Positions 36,119 through 44,834 of a stretch of DNA of 64,000 nt are shown here, piece by piece. The DNA lies in contig NZ_JAGRQC010000005.1 of NCBI RefSeq assembly GCF_018122655.1, positions 1-64,000 of the forward strand, read 5' to 3'. The translations under genes and the position numbers were made by a program. This stretch comes from Stakelama marina (lineage in GTDB: Bacteria > Pseudomonadota > Alphaproteobacteria > Sphingomonadales > Sphingomonadaceae). Numbering within the stretch: position 1 is the first letter of the stretch; each line of letters starts with the position of its first letter. The notes under the pieces are model-generated. The model ran no database searches. It saw only the letters and a list, made by a program, of their open reading frames with translations, and was not told the origin of the DNA.

Positions 36119-38548
36119 TCAGGCGTCCGGGACGGCGGCAGGCTGTGGCCCGGCTAGGAAGCGGCCATAGGCCCAGCCGATGCCGATGAGTGCGAGGCCA
36201 AGGCCGAGGAAGGAGAGAATGCGCAGCACCCCTTCGAGCGCGGAGGCGTCGATCAGGAACACCTTGAGCGTGACGATGGTGAGAAGCGCAAGGCCGAACA
36301 GCCGCAGATCATGTCGGCCGGCGGCAATGCCGCGCCACAGCCAGCCGAGCGCAAGCGCGAGGAGCGCGGCCGAATAGCCCCAATTCTCGCCAATGCCGAT
36401 CGGGCCGGTCAGGAATGCACCATGCGCGGCCTGACGCACGGCGGCGAGGATGGCGAGGATGGTGACGAGCGCGGCGGTGCGGCGGGTGGTGATGCCGGGC
36501 GGCAACGTCCAGAACCACAAGGCGGTCAGCCCGGCGTCGGCGACGGCGAGATTGAAAAGCGGAAGCGGGCCGACCCATTGTGCGACCAGCGCGGGGTTGG
36601 CGATCAGGCAGTCGAACCACACAAAGCGCAGCGCGCCCAGCAGCAGGAGCGTCCGGCCGAGCGATGCCGCGCGGCCGGACCGGAGCAAGGCCCAGCCAGC
36701 GCCGAGACAGGCCTGCGTGATGATCGCGCGTTCGAGGAAGCCGACGGCTTCGAAGCGCGTCGTTGTGGCGATGGCGAACGGCTGCTTGGCGAACGCATAG
36801 AGCGCGAGCAGCGCAAGCGTGATCGCGGCGGTGAGCGTTGCGGCGCGGAAGCGCGCGAACTGGCGGCGATCGGCAAGCGCGATCGCTATGGCGGTGGCCG
36901 ACGGGACGGCCAGTGCGCGGGCGACCGCCCCGAGCGAGGGCAGCATCGGATAGGGGAGCAACTCGCCCATGATCGAGCGCGCGATCAGATCGGAAAAGCC
37001 GCTCAGCGGGACGAAGGCGCAGAACAGGCTGGCCAGGAAGGCGAGCGCGGGGAGCTTGGCGACATCGCCGTCGCCGGTGCGGTGCGCCCATGCCGCGAGC
37101 GCGTCCATGGCGATGGCGAGTGGGACGCCTGCCCAGGCGAAGCCAAGCAACTGGGTGGTGCCGAGCACGAACAGTGCGGCCGCCAGCGCCGCGCCGCCGA
37201 TCAGGCCGGGATCGCGCTGGCCCGTGCGATCGTGGTCGTGAACGCTGCGTGCCGCACATGCCAGCGCGGCGACGAGGAAGAGGGCGGCCCAGATCGCGGG
37301 CGTGAAAAGCCCGTCGGCGAAGGCGTAGAGCGTGGTGATCGGCAACGCGGTGCCGCCGAGCGCGACGAGCGCCCATTGGCGATGTCGGCGCGCATGGAGG
37401 TGCCCGGGGACTGCGAACAGCACCGTTGCCACCGCGACCGCATAGGGCGTGATGCTGCGCTCTGCGTGGATCAGCGCCGCGGCGGTGAGGAGGAGAACGA
37501 GCAGCAGCGCGGCCGAAACGCCCGGCAGATAGCACGCATCGCGCCATGCCAGCGCGACTGCGGCGGCGGCGAGCGTCAGGTAGAGCGCCCATGCGAGCAG
37601 ATCGAAATCAAGCGCGGGGGCGAACAGGATCAGCTGGGCGAGACCGGCGACCAGCGGCGCGATCCGCACCCAGACAGGCAGCGAACCGCCTTGCGGAAGC
37701 GAAACCGAGGCGCCGATGGCAAGCAGCACGACGAATGCGCCGACGCCCGCCATCCGGTTGTCGGCGAGCATGAAGAGCAGGAAATTTGCCCAGGCGAATC
37801 CGGCGGCGCAGGCGGCAAGCGCGAGCCAGGCCCAGCCGCGCCGGATAGCGAGGCCGAACAGCGCGGCGATCATCAATGCCAGATAGACGAGGAGCGGCGC
37901 GAGTCCGGCGGCGTCGAAACCGGCGACCAGCGGCGCTGCGAACCCGCCGACGAGCGCCATGATCGCGGTCGGCGGCCCGTGGCGCAGCGCGAGGAACAGC
38001 GCGAGCGCGGTGATCGCCAGCATGACGATGAAGGCGGAGAGCGGCGCGACCAGATGATAGAGCGCAGCGGCCATGTAGAGCGTGGCATAGGCCGACGCCA
38101 CGCCCGCACCCGAAAGCGCCTGGCCGACGCGCGGATCTTCGCGAAACAGCGCAAGGCGGTGCGACGCCTCGCTCGCCGCGATCAGCGCCAGTGCGAACAG
38201 CCCGGCGAGTGCGGTGCGCACGCCGGGGCCGAGCAGGCCGATTTCGACTGTATAGCGAACAAGGAAAAAGCCTGCGAAGACGAGTGCAGTACCGCCGATC
38301 CAGATCGGCAGGCGGCCACCGATCAGCGTTTCGAAATTGAATCGAGGACGCGGCGATTTGGGCAGCTTTGGCGCGGTCTCGCGCTGCGGTTGGACGCGGC
38401 GCGGTGCGGCGGGGGCTTTCTCCGGCTCCGTCGCGGCGGACGTTGGCCGTGCGGCGTCGATGCGCTGTTCGAGGCGTCTGACACGGCGCTGCAGGCGTAG
38501 CAGCGCGGCGAACAGGGCGCCGATGAGGATGAGAAGAAAGGCGGTCAC
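36119..38548 (-). CDS. DUF2339 large polytopic membrane protein
   Basis: A protein of about 809 residues. It begins with one helix plus a coiled basic segment (LRLQRRVRRLEQRIDAARP), then an Ala/Pro-rich linker and a conserved junction RPRFNFETLIGGRLPIWIGG. More than 20 consecutive hydrophobic segments follow. This architecture defines DUF2339, predicted envelope proteins of unknown function. I use the GTG at 38548 because the upstream residues to 38644 (Arg/Ser-rich) look like read-through of the dapF promoter region. The unusually long open frames on the opposite strand (36311-38500) are composition artefacts. Confidence 0.85.
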   Translation of the reverse strand: MTAFLLILIGALFAALLRLQRRVRRLEQRIDAARPTSAATEPEKAPAAPRRVQPQRETAPKLPKSPRPRFNFETLIGGRLPIWIGGTALVFAGFFLVRYTVEIGLLGPGVRTALAGLFALALIAASEASHRLALFREDPRVGQALSGAGVASAYATLYMAAALYHLVAPLSAFIVMLAITALALFLALRHGPPTAIMALVGGFAAPLVAGFDAAGLAPLLVYLALMIAALFGLAIRRGWAWLALAACAAGFAWANFLLFMLADNRMAGVGAFVVLLAIGASVSLPQGGSLPVWVRIAPLVAGLAQLILFAPALDFDLLAWALYLTLAAAAVALAWRDACYLPGVSAALLLVLLLTAAALIHAERSITPYAVAVATVLFAVPGHLHARRHRQWALVALGGTALPITTLYAFADGLFTPAIWAALFLVAALACAARSVHDHDRTGQRDPGLIGGAALAAALFVLGTTQLLGFAWAGVPLAIAMDALAAWAHRTGDGDVAKLPALAFLASLFCAFVPLSGFSDLIARSIMGELLPYPMLPSLGAVARALAVPSATAIAIALADRRQFARFRAATLTAAITLALLALYAFAKQPFAIATTTRFEAVGFLERAIITQACLGAGWALLRSGRAASLGRTLLLLGALRFVWFDCLIANPALVAQWVGPLPLFNLAVADAGLTALWFWTLPPGITTRRTAALVTILAILAAVRQAAHGAFLTGPIGIGENWGYSAALLALALGWLWRGIAAGRHDLRLFGLALLTIVTLKVFLIDASALEGVLRILSFLGLGLALIGIGWAYGRFLAGPQPAAVPDA

Positions 38549-38663
38549 GCTGGCTCCGGCACTGGCGCGGTGTTGTTGCACAAGCCGCGGAGCGCGCAAA
38601 GTTCGCAGTCGCGATGTGCGATTTGAAGGTGCGCGACGCGACAAGGAGGGTTAGGGGCGGAGC

Positions 38664-39608
38664 ATGCGATTCGCGTTCATCAAATGCCATGGTTCGGGCA
38701 ATGATTTCCCGCTGATCGACGCGCGGGCGATTTCGCTGGACGATGCGCAATGGGCGACGGTGGCGCGCGCGCTGGCCGATCGCGAGGGGCCGGTCGGCGG
38801 CGACGGACTGCTGCTGCTGACCGCTGGTGACGATGCGCACCCGTTCGGGATGCGGATGTTCAATTCGGACGGCAGCGAGGCGGAGACGTGCCTGAACGGC
38901 CTGCGCTGCACCGCGCGGCTGGGATTCGAGGTGACGGGGCTGGACGCAGCCCAGATCCGGCTGAAAACGAGCGATGCGCATGCCGAGCGCGCCGAGGAAA
39001 TCGCGCCGGGGGTCGAATCGATCACGACACGAGCTGGGCCGGTGGCGACCGATCCGGCGTCGGTCGGTCTGAAGGTCGATGCCGAGCGCGTCGTCGACAT
39101 GACGGTCGAGGGATTGCCGAGCGAGCGGCGTTTCACCGCGCTCGCCATCCCCAATCCGCATCTAATCGCGTTCGTCGAAGCGGTCGACGAGGCCGAGCTG
39201 GTGGCGCTGGGCGACTGGTGCGAGGCGGGACCGGCGCTGGTGCCCGGGCGCATCAATGTGAGTTTCGTCGCGCTGCGCGATGACGGGCTGTTCGTCAGAA
39301 CCTATGAGCGCGGCGTCGGGCTGACCGATAGCTGCGGGAGCGCGATGGCGGCATCGACCTTTGCCGCCGGGCTGACCGGGCGGGTGGCGTTCGGGCGCGA
39401 GATCACCGTGCATAATCGCGGCGGGCTGGTCCGTGCGCGCGCCGATGCGCCGGACGCTGGCGGGATGGTGTCGATCACCGGCAACGCGACCTTTCTGTAC
39501 GATGCGAGCATCGACGTCGATCCGGCGACGGGGGCCACCAGCGAGTTCGTGCAGCATAATCGCCGCGAGGACGAGGCGGACGCCTGGGACGCGGTGGCGC
39601 GAAGCTGA
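38664..39608 (+). CDS. dapF: Diaminopimelate epimerase-like protein, divergent motifs
   Basis: The 314-residue protein aligns in outline with DapF, which interconverts LL- and meso-diaminopimelate for lysine and peptidoglycan. It has KCHGSGNDFPLIDA at the start, the first catalytic Cys in ETCLNGLRC (canonical CGNG becomes CLNG), and AIPNPHLIAF. The YERGVG motif leads into the second Cys (DSCGSAMAA instead of ACGTGA). Both Cys are kept but their surroundings differ from textbook DapF, so this may be a divergent lineage form or a paralogue with altered substrate. GGAG precedes the ATG. Confidence 0.75.
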   Translation: MRFAFIKCHGSGNDFPLIDARAISLDDAQWATVARALADREGPVGGDGLLLLTAGDDAHPFGMRMFNSDGSEAETCLNGLRCTARLGFEVTGLDAAQIRLKTSDAHAERAEEIAPGVESITTRAGPVATDPASVGLKVDAERVVDMTVEGLPSERRFTALAIPNPHLIAFVEAVDEAELVALGDWCEAGPALVPGRINVSFVALRDDGLFVRTYERGVGLTDSCGSAMAASTFAAGLTGRVAFGREITVHNRGGLVRARADAPDAGGMVSITGNATFLYDASIDVDPATGATSEFVQHNRREDEADAWDAVARS

Positions 39609-39640
39609 CCTGAACCCAACTATCTGATAGGGCATGCGCG

Positions 39641-40528
39641 ATGCCGGCTCGTTCGTTCATCCTGCTGACGATCATCTGTTTTGTCTGGGCGCTGAACGTC
39701 GTGGTCAGCAAGGTGGTGATCGACACGATGGGCGTGCCGCCGATGTTCTATGCCGCCGCGCGGTCGCTGGTGGTACTGGCGGTGCTGTTCCCGTGGTTGC
39801 GCCCGATCCCTGCCAATCTGCTGCGCATCGCCATCGTGACGCTGTCGGTGAGCGGGGGCGCCTTCGCGCTGTTGTTCCTGGGGCTGCGATATTCGAGCCC
39901 GGCATCGGCGGCGGTCGTCAACCTGCTCGGCGCCCCGCTGACCGTGGTATTCGCGATCCTGATCCTGAAAGAGGTGATCGGATGGAAGCGCGGCGTGGGC
40001 ATCGGGCTGACCTTTCTGGGCGTCGGCGTTGCGATCGCGTCGCCTTCGGGAATGCAGGGATCGTTCGGCCTGATCTTCGTCGGCCTGTCGGCAGCACTCG
40101 GCGCCTGGGGGTCGGTGCTCCTGAAACGGATCGACGTTTCGCCGCGGCGATTGCAGGCATGGGCCGGGCTGACATCGACGGTGGTGCTGTTTCCGCTGAG
40201 CTTCGCGACCGAATCGCAGCAGGTCCACGCGTCGGTCGCGGCAGGGTGGCCATTCGTCGCGGCGCTGCTGTTTTCGGCGGTGATCGTGTCGGTGCTGGCG
40301 CACACTGCCTATTTCAAGATGCTGAAGGACTATGACGCGAACCTGATCGCGCCGCTGACGCTGATGACGCCGATGATGACGATCGCGCTGGGCGCATGGC
40401 TGACCGATGATCCGGTCGGGCCGTTCCTGGTGGCGGGCGCGGTGATCGCGGCGTCGGGCGTGCTCGTCATCATGCTGCGCCCGAGCCGCCTGATCCCCAA
40501 ATCGCGGCTCGTGCGCGCCAGGCTGTAG
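39641..40528 (+). CDS. EamA/DMT-family transporter
   Basis: The 295-residue membrane protein has about ten helices in two EamA repeats of the drug/metabolite transporter superfamily. The first repeat starts SFILLTIICFVWALNVVVSK, with the family's N-terminal W near residue 15. The second begins near residue 150 (GLIFVGLSAALGAWGSVLLK), and AHTAYFKMLKDYDANLIAPL precedes the last helices. The substrate is unknown. It follows the dapF-like gene by 32 bp on the same strand. Confidence 0.85.
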   Translation: MPARSFILLTIICFVWALNVVVSKVVIDTMGVPPMFYAAARSLVVLAVLFPWLRPIPANLLRIAIVTLSVSGGAFALLFLGLRYSSPASAAVVNLLGAPLTVVFAILILKEVIGWKRGVGIGLTFLGVGVAIASPSGMQGSFGLIFVGLSAALGAWGSVLLKRIDVSPRRLQAWAGLTSTVVLFPLSFATESQQVHASVAAGWPFVAALLFSAVIVSVLAHTAYFKMLKDYDANLIAPLTLMTPMMTIALGAWLTDDPVGPFLVAGAVIAASGVLVIMLRPSRLIPKSRLVRARL

Positions 40529-40613
40529 CGCGCTCCCCACGAAAGCTGCGCCGGAGCGAGGCATTTTGCGACCAACCGAGCATCGCCTTGCAGCAGTTGC
40601 GGGTTTTACCCTG

Positions 40614-40635
40614 AGCCCCCCGGTTGTGAGGGGCT
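40614..40635 (+). other. Short hairpin upstream of the Q-rich small gene
   Basis: Six-bp arms (AGCCCC at 40614-40619, GGGGCT at 40630-40635) lie 15 bp before the ATG of the small gene at 40651. It could be the end signal of the transporter transcript or a leader structure. There is only a TTT after it, so neither is certain. Confidence 0.3.
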
Positions 40636-40650
40636 TTCAGGAGAAGAGTG

Positions 40651-40803
40651 ATGGCCAACCGGAACAAGCAGGGCGGTCAGGGTCGTGGACAACAGGACCA
40701 GGAACGCCAGCAAGGGATGGAGCGGCAGCAGAACAAGCAGCAGCGCCAGCAGGGCGACAAGGCCCAAAAGTCGCAAAAGCCGCAGCGCGATCAGGACCGC
40801 TGA
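40651..40803 (+). CDS. Small Gln-rich hydrophilic protein, 50 aa
   Basis: This short frame has a clear ribosome site (AGGAGAAG) and encodes 50 residues dominated by Gln, Lys, Arg, Asp and Gly (MANRNKQGGQGRGQQDQERQ at the start). It has no hydrophobic core, so it should be intrinsically disordered. It resembles, in composition only, small stress-related hydrophilic proteins. It is too short for common gene cut-offs. It precedes the GTA promoter by about 40 bp and could be an unlinked neighbour. Confidence 0.5.
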   Translation: MANRNKQGGQGRGQQDQERQQGMERQQNKQQRQQGDKAQKSQKPQRDQDR

Positions 40804-40843
40804 CACTAGCGAATCCCAGGATAACCAAATAGGCAAAAACTGC

Positions 40844-40872
40844 TTGACATCGTCACGCTGTTTAGGTACATA
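40844..40872 (+). promoter_or_regulatory. Strong sigma-70-type promoter before the GTA cluster
   Basis: TTGACA at 40844-40849 and TACATA at 40867-40872 are separated by exactly 17 bp, a near-consensus housekeeping promoter. The terminase small subunit gene starts about 80 bp downstream. Known RcGTA-type clusters are controlled by dedicated activators such as GafA, so a consensus promoter here is notable. No CtrA box is evident nearby. Confidence 0.55.
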
Positions 40873-40952
40873 AGAGGAACGCTGACGAATTGCGAGTCGG
40901 GGCCGGGCGCTGGTGAGGCGCTTCGGCCCCATTCTGTATCCGGGGGGATGCG

Positions 40953-41438
40953 ATGGCGGGGACGCGGGGCAAGCGGGTGCGGCGGCAGGTGAAACGCCCG
41001 TCGCTGGCGGTGCGCAAGGCGTGCTTTCTTGAGGTGTTGCGGCAGACCGGCATTGTCAGCCGCGCCGCGCGCGAGGCCGGGCTGGCGACGTCGACGCTCT
41101 ACACGCACCGGGCAAAGCAGGCGAAATTCGCCCGCGACTGGGACGCGGCGATGGACGAAGCGCTCGACGAGGTCGAGGCGCAGCTGATCGAACGGGCGCG
41201 CTTCGGGGTGGAAAAGCCGGTTTATTATCGCGGCGAGATCGTCGGCAATGTCCGCAGCTATTCGGACCAGCTGGCGATGTTCCTGCTGAAGGCAAGACGG
41301 CCCGAGGTATACGACCGGCTGCATGGCGGCGAAGCGCGCGGCCCGGCGATGCGCACGATCACCGATGCGGCGGCGAAGGTGGAGGTGCTGCGGCGGCTCG
41401 ACCGGCTGACCGACCAGAGCGACGATGGCGACGAATGA
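40953..41438 (+). CDS. GTA terminase small subunit-like protein (gp1 position)
   Basis: The 161-residue protein has an N-terminal basic tail (MAGTRGKRVRRQVKRPS) and an HTH: FLEVLRQTGIVSRAAREAGL followed by STLYTHRAKQAKFARDWD. The rest (ALDEVEAQLIERARFGVEKP, YYRGEIVGNVRSYSDQLAMF) matches the small terminase/HTH proteins that open RcGTA-like clusters. It would help load DNA for headful packaging of random host fragments. Its stop overlaps the terminase large gene start by 4 bp. Confidence 0.8.
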   Translation: MAGTRGKRVRRQVKRPSLAVRKACFLEVLRQTGIVSRAAREAGLATSTLYTHRAKQAKFARDWDAAMDEALDEVEAQLIERARFGVEKPVYYRGEIVGNVRSYSDQLAMFLLKARRPEVYDRLHGGEARGPAMRTITDAAAKVEVLRRLDRLTDQSDDGDE

Positions 41439-42715
41439 GGTCGCGCGCAGCCGAGATCGCCAATGGCGATCGCAAGCGGTTCGAGCGGCAGACGCGCGAC
41501 TGGCGCGCGGCGCTGTTCGATTGGAGCCTATGGGCCGATCCGCGGCAATTGCCGCCGCCGGGCGACTGGCGAGTGTGGCTGATGCTGGCGGGGCGCGGTT
41601 TCGGCAAGACGCGCACCGGCGCCGAATGGGTGCGCGCGCTGGCGAAGGACGGCAAGGCGCGGATCGCGCTGGTCGGTGCGACGCGGGCCGATGTGCGCGC
41701 GGTGATGATCGAGGGCGAGAGCGGGATCATGGCCTGTGCGGGCGAGGAGGACGCGCCGCGTTTCGAAGCGTCGAAGGGGCGGCTGGTGTGGGCGAGCGGC
41801 GCGCAGGCCGCGATCTATTCGGGCGAGAGTCCCGACGGCCTGCGCGGGCCGCAGTTCAGCCATGCCTGGTGCGACGAGATCGCCAAATGGGCCTATGCCG
41901 GCGAGGCGTGGCGCAATTTGCAGATGGCGCTGCGGCTGGGCGAGCATCCGCGCGCGCTGGTGACGACGACGCCGCGGCCGATCCCGCTGTTGCGCGAGCT
42001 GATGGCGCAGGCGGGCACGGTGGTGGTGCGCGGGCGGACCGATGAGAACCGGTTGCTGCCCGATGCTTTTCTCGACGCGATGCGCGAGAGTTATGGCGGC
42101 ACGCGGATCGGGCGGCAGGAGCTGGACGGCGAGCTGATCGAGGATGTCGCGGGGGCGCTGTGGACGAGAGCGCTGATCGAGGCGGCACGGGTGCGCGAGC
42201 GGCCGGCGGTGCGGCGCGTCGTGGTCGGCGTCGATCCGCCCGCGGGCAGCCAGGGCGATTCGTGCGGGATCGTCGCGGTGGCGCTGGGGCGCGACGGCTT
42301 CGCCTATGTGATCGAGGATGCGAGCGTGGCGGCGACCTCGCCCGAAGGATGGGCGCGCGCGGCGGCGGCATGCGCGGTCAGGGCAGGCGCCGACCGCGTG
42401 GTGGCCGAGGCGAACAATGGCGGCGACATGGTGCGCAGCGTGCTGATGGCGGCGGACACCGACCTGCCGCTGAAGCTGGTCCATGCCAGCCGGGGGAAGT
42501 CGGCGCGGGCCGAGCCGGTGGCGGCGCTCTACGAAGGCGGCAAGGTAAGCCATGTCGGCGCGTTTCCGGCGCTGGAGGACGAGATGTGCGGGCTGGTCGC
42601 GGGCGGCGGCTATGAGGGGCCGGGGCGTTCGCCCGACCGGGCCGATGCGCTGGTCTGGGCGCTGAGCGAATTGATGCTGAAGCGGCAGGGGAGCGCGGCG
42701 GTGCGGGTGATGTAA
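41435..42715 (+). CDS. GTA terminase large subunit (gp2)
   Basis: This 426-residue packaging motor has an N-terminal ATPase with Walker A LAGRGFGKTRTGAEWV and a Walker B-like region with acidic pair at FSHAWCDEIAKW. The C-terminal RNase H-like nuclease starts VVVGVDPPAGSQGDSCG, with later acids in VVAEANNGGDMV and RSPDRADALVWAL. This is the RcGTA gp2 family, which cuts host DNA into capsid-sized pieces. It is intact, and it is separated from the portal gene by an unusual 2.1-kb insertion. Confidence 0.92.
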   Translation: MRSRAAEIANGDRKRFERQTRDWRAALFDWSLWADPRQLPPPGDWRVWLMLAGRGFGKTRTGAEWVRALAKDGKARIALVGATRADVRAVMIEGESGIMACAGEEDAPRFEASKGRLVWASGAQAAIYSGESPDGLRGPQFSHAWCDEIAKWAYAGEAWRNLQMALRLGEHPRALVTTTPRPIPLLRELMAQAGTVVVRGRTDENRLLPDAFLDAMRESYGGTRIGRQELDGELIEDVAGALWTRALIEAARVRERPAVRRVVVGVDPPAGSQGDSCGIVAVALGRDGFAYVIEDASVAATSPEGWARAAAACAVRAGADRVVAEANNGGDMVRSVLMAADTDLPLKLVHASRGKSARAEPVAALYEGGKVSHVGAFPALEDEMCGLVAGGGYEGPGRSPDRADALVWALSELMLKRQGSAAVRVM

Positions 42716-42716
42716 G

Positions 42717-43241
42717 CTAGTTGGTATCGACCGACTTTACTGTTCTCTCCATCGATCCGCTCTGAAACCGAGTTAGCCAACCCGAGGCGTCGATTAGCCG
42801 CCCGCCCAGAAAGGTGAATTTGATTGGGTAGCTGAAAGCGTTTTTCTTATCGATAAACTCTACGGTGACTTCATGGCGACCGCACGGGTTATCGATAGGC
42901 GTTGGTATCGACGACCACAGCTGGAAGCGATAGCTGTCAGCTTGCATGTCCGACGCCATGGCACGTGCACCAGCAAGCGATTTGCCCATCGGACGTCCGA
43001 CATCGCCGGCGCCAAGCGAAAATGTTGCGTTCGCGTCGACGACCTGCCGCAATCGTGGCTCGTTGCCCGGCTTGGAAGCCAGTTTCATTATTTCCACAGC
43101 CTTCTCACTTAACGCGGTGTTCAGTTGTCCGATCGTCGTGATGTCCGCCTCTTCGCAACCGCTCTTTGGCTGGGAAGTTTGCGCCGGAGGCAGCGAAACC
43201 GACAGCAGCGATAGGACTGCCGGCATGATCAGCGTGTTCAT
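42717..43241 (-). CDS. Secreted hypothetical protein inside the GTA cluster, opposite strand
   Basis: The 174-residue protein has a signal peptide (MNTLIMPAVLSLLSVSLPPA). The mature part, GCEEADITTIGQLNTALSEK through AFSYPIKFTFLGGRLIDASG, looks like a small alpha/beta periplasmic domain. No family is recognised. It sits 1 bp after the terminase stop and on the opposite strand, so it is not part of the particle operon. Its codon use is less GC-extreme than the flanking GTA genes, suggesting a separate origin. Confidence 0.65.
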   Translation of the reverse strand: MNTLIMPAVLSLLSVSLPPAQTSQPKSGCEEADITTIGQLNTALSEKAVEIMKLASKPGNEPRLRQVVDANATFSLGAGDVGRPMGKSLAGARAMASDMQADSYRFQLWSSIPTPIDNPCGRHEVTVEFIDKKNAFSYPIKFTFLGGRLIDASGWLTRFQSGSMERTVKSVDTN

Positions 43242-43330
43242 AGAGAGATGATGCCCTGCGTCGATGAAGGCCGCAAATTGCTATTTACCTGTTGTTCCCG
43301 TTTGTCCCTCGCGCGGCTATGGCGGGCGCC

Positions 43331-44092
43331 ATGTGTGTATTGGCGCTGGCGTGGCGGACGCATCCGGAATGGCGGCTGGTGGCCGTGGGGAATCGTGACG
43401 AATTGCATTCGCGCGAGGCGCTGGCGCTGGCGCGGTGGGAGGATGCGCCCGGGGTGATTGCCGGGCGCGATGTGATGGGTGGCGGGACGTGGCTGGGTGT
43501 CGAGGAGCGCGGGCGGTTCGCGGTCGTTACCAATGTGCGCAATCCCGACGGCCCCGACCCGGCGAAGCTGTCGCGCGGGGCGCTGGTGACGGACATGCTG
43601 ACGGACGGGAGCGGGGCAGCGCTGACGGTGCGGCCGGAGGCGTATAATCCGTTCAGTCTGATCGCGGTCGATGGCGGGCACGCGCACCTGATGACCAATC
43701 GGCCCGAGGCGCTGGTCAAACCGCTGGCACCGGGGATGCACGGACTGTCCAATGGCGTGATGGACGCGCCCTGGCCGAAGACGGCGAAGCTGGAGCGGGC
43801 GCTCGCCGGGTGGATCGAGGCGGGGAGCGGGGATACCGGTGCGCTGTTCGATGTACTGGCGGACGAGACGCCGCCGCGCGGGATGGTAGAAGGGGAGGAT
43901 GAAGCGGGCGAGCGCGAGCCGGTGGCGTCGCCGATCTTCATTCGCAATCCGGTATATGGCACGCGCTGTTCGACGGTGGTGACGGTGGATGCGGACGGAA
44001 ACGGCGTGATCGCGGAGCGGCGCTTCGACGGCGAGGGTAATGCGACGGGCGAGACGCGGATCGACTTTCGCTGGCCGGAGATCGCGGAATGA
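43331..44092 (+). CDS. NRDE-family (TANGO2-like) protein
   Basis: A 253-residue protein. The start at 43331 gives MCVLALAWRTHPEW, the usual NRDE N-terminus, in which Cys2 is the candidate nucleophile after Met removal. The name-giving motif is NRDE (VAVGNRDELHSREAL). Further conserved blocks are VIAGRDVMGGGTWLGVEERG, FAVVTNVRNPDGPD, and NPVYGTRCSTVVTVDADG near the end. TANGO2-type proteins have been linked to heme and lipid handling, but bacterial roles are unsettled. It overlaps the next gene by 4 bp and interrupts the GTA cluster. Confidence 0.85.
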   Translation: MCVLALAWRTHPEWRLVAVGNRDELHSREALALARWEDAPGVIAGRDVMGGGTWLGVEERGRFAVVTNVRNPDGPDPAKLSRGALVTDMLTDGSGAALTVRPEAYNPFSLIAVDGGHAHLMTNRPEALVKPLAPGMHGLSNGVMDAPWPKTAKLERALAGWIEAGSGDTGALFDVLADETPPRGMVEGEDEAGEREPVASPIFIRNPVYGTRCSTVVTVDADGNGVIAERRFDGEGNATGETRIDFRWPEIAE

Positions 44093-44763
44093 CGCCGCGC
44101 GAGCTGATCGACACTGCCGAGGTGCCGGGCGGCGAGCCGCTGCGGCTGTTCCGGCGCGGCGGCGACTTCATGATCGTCATGGACCGCAACGAGCTGATGA
44201 ACAGCCGGATGAGCGGGTCCGAAGAGGCGCTGAGCACGCTGACCGCCGAGCGGTTGCGCGGGCGCAAGGGCCAGCGCTGGCTGATCGGCGGATATGGCAT
44301 GGGTTTCACGCTCAGAAAGGCGCTGGGCGAGCTGGGCAGCGATGCCGAGGTCGTGGTCGCCGAGCTGGTTCCCAAGATCATCGAGTGGGCACGCGGGCCG
44401 ATGGCCGAGCTTGCCGCCGGGTGCCTCGACGATCCGCGCGTGCGCGTGGCGATCGACGATGTCGGGCGCGTGATCGGCAAGGGGCGCGGGCGCTATGATG
44501 CGATCCTGCTCGATGTCGACAACGGGCCCGACGGGATCGTGCGCGCGGGCAATGACGGGCTGTATTCGGATGCCGGGCTGGCCGCGGCGAAGGCGGCGCT
44601 GACACCGGGCGGGGTGCTGGCGGTCTGGTCGGCGGCGCCCGATGCGGCGTTTGCGCGGCGTCTGAAGGCGGCGGGGTTCGCGGTCGATGAGCGGGTGGTG
44701 CGGGCGCGGGCGAGCGGCAAGGGGCCGCGGCATGTGATCTGGCTGGCGGGGAAGCGGGGCTAG
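44089..44763 (+). CDS. Spermidine synthase-like (SpeE fold) protein
   Basis: The 224-residue protein has the AdoMet-type fold of polyamine synthases: MIVMDRNELMNSRMSGSEEA replaces the usual QYDEH entry loop. The nucleotide loop is LIGGYGMGFTLRKALGELG, the acidic strand is VVVAELVPKIIEWA, and DAILLDVDNGPDGIVRAGND corresponds to the active-site Asp region. The aminopropyl-transfer gate is not clearly conserved, so it may be a SpeE-like methyltransferase rather than true spermidine synthase. It is translationally coupled to the NRDE gene, and the pair sits between GTA terminase and portal. Confidence 0.75.
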   Translation: MTPRELIDTAEVPGGEPLRLFRRGGDFMIVMDRNELMNSRMSGSEEALSTLTAERLRGRKGQRWLIGGYGMGFTLRKALGELGSDAEVVVAELVPKIIEWARGPMAELAAGCLDDPRVRVAIDDVGRVIGKGRGRYDAILLDVDNGPDGIVRAGNDGLYSDAGLAAAKAALTPGGVLAVWSAAPDAAFARRLKAAGFAVDERVVRARASGKGPRHVIWLAGKRG

Positions 44764-44834
44764 CGGGCGGCGGCGCTTCTCGATTTCGCTCGAAGCGAAC
44801 GGGGTCCGCGGGTCCGGATTCTTGGAGAACTTGC

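Noticed and set aside
36311-38500. Very long plus-strand open frame (729 codons) opposite the DUF2339 gene
   Set aside because: Its translation is low-complexity Arg/Glu/Gly-rich, as expected from the antisense of a GC-rich membrane protein gene; no motif or ribosome site.
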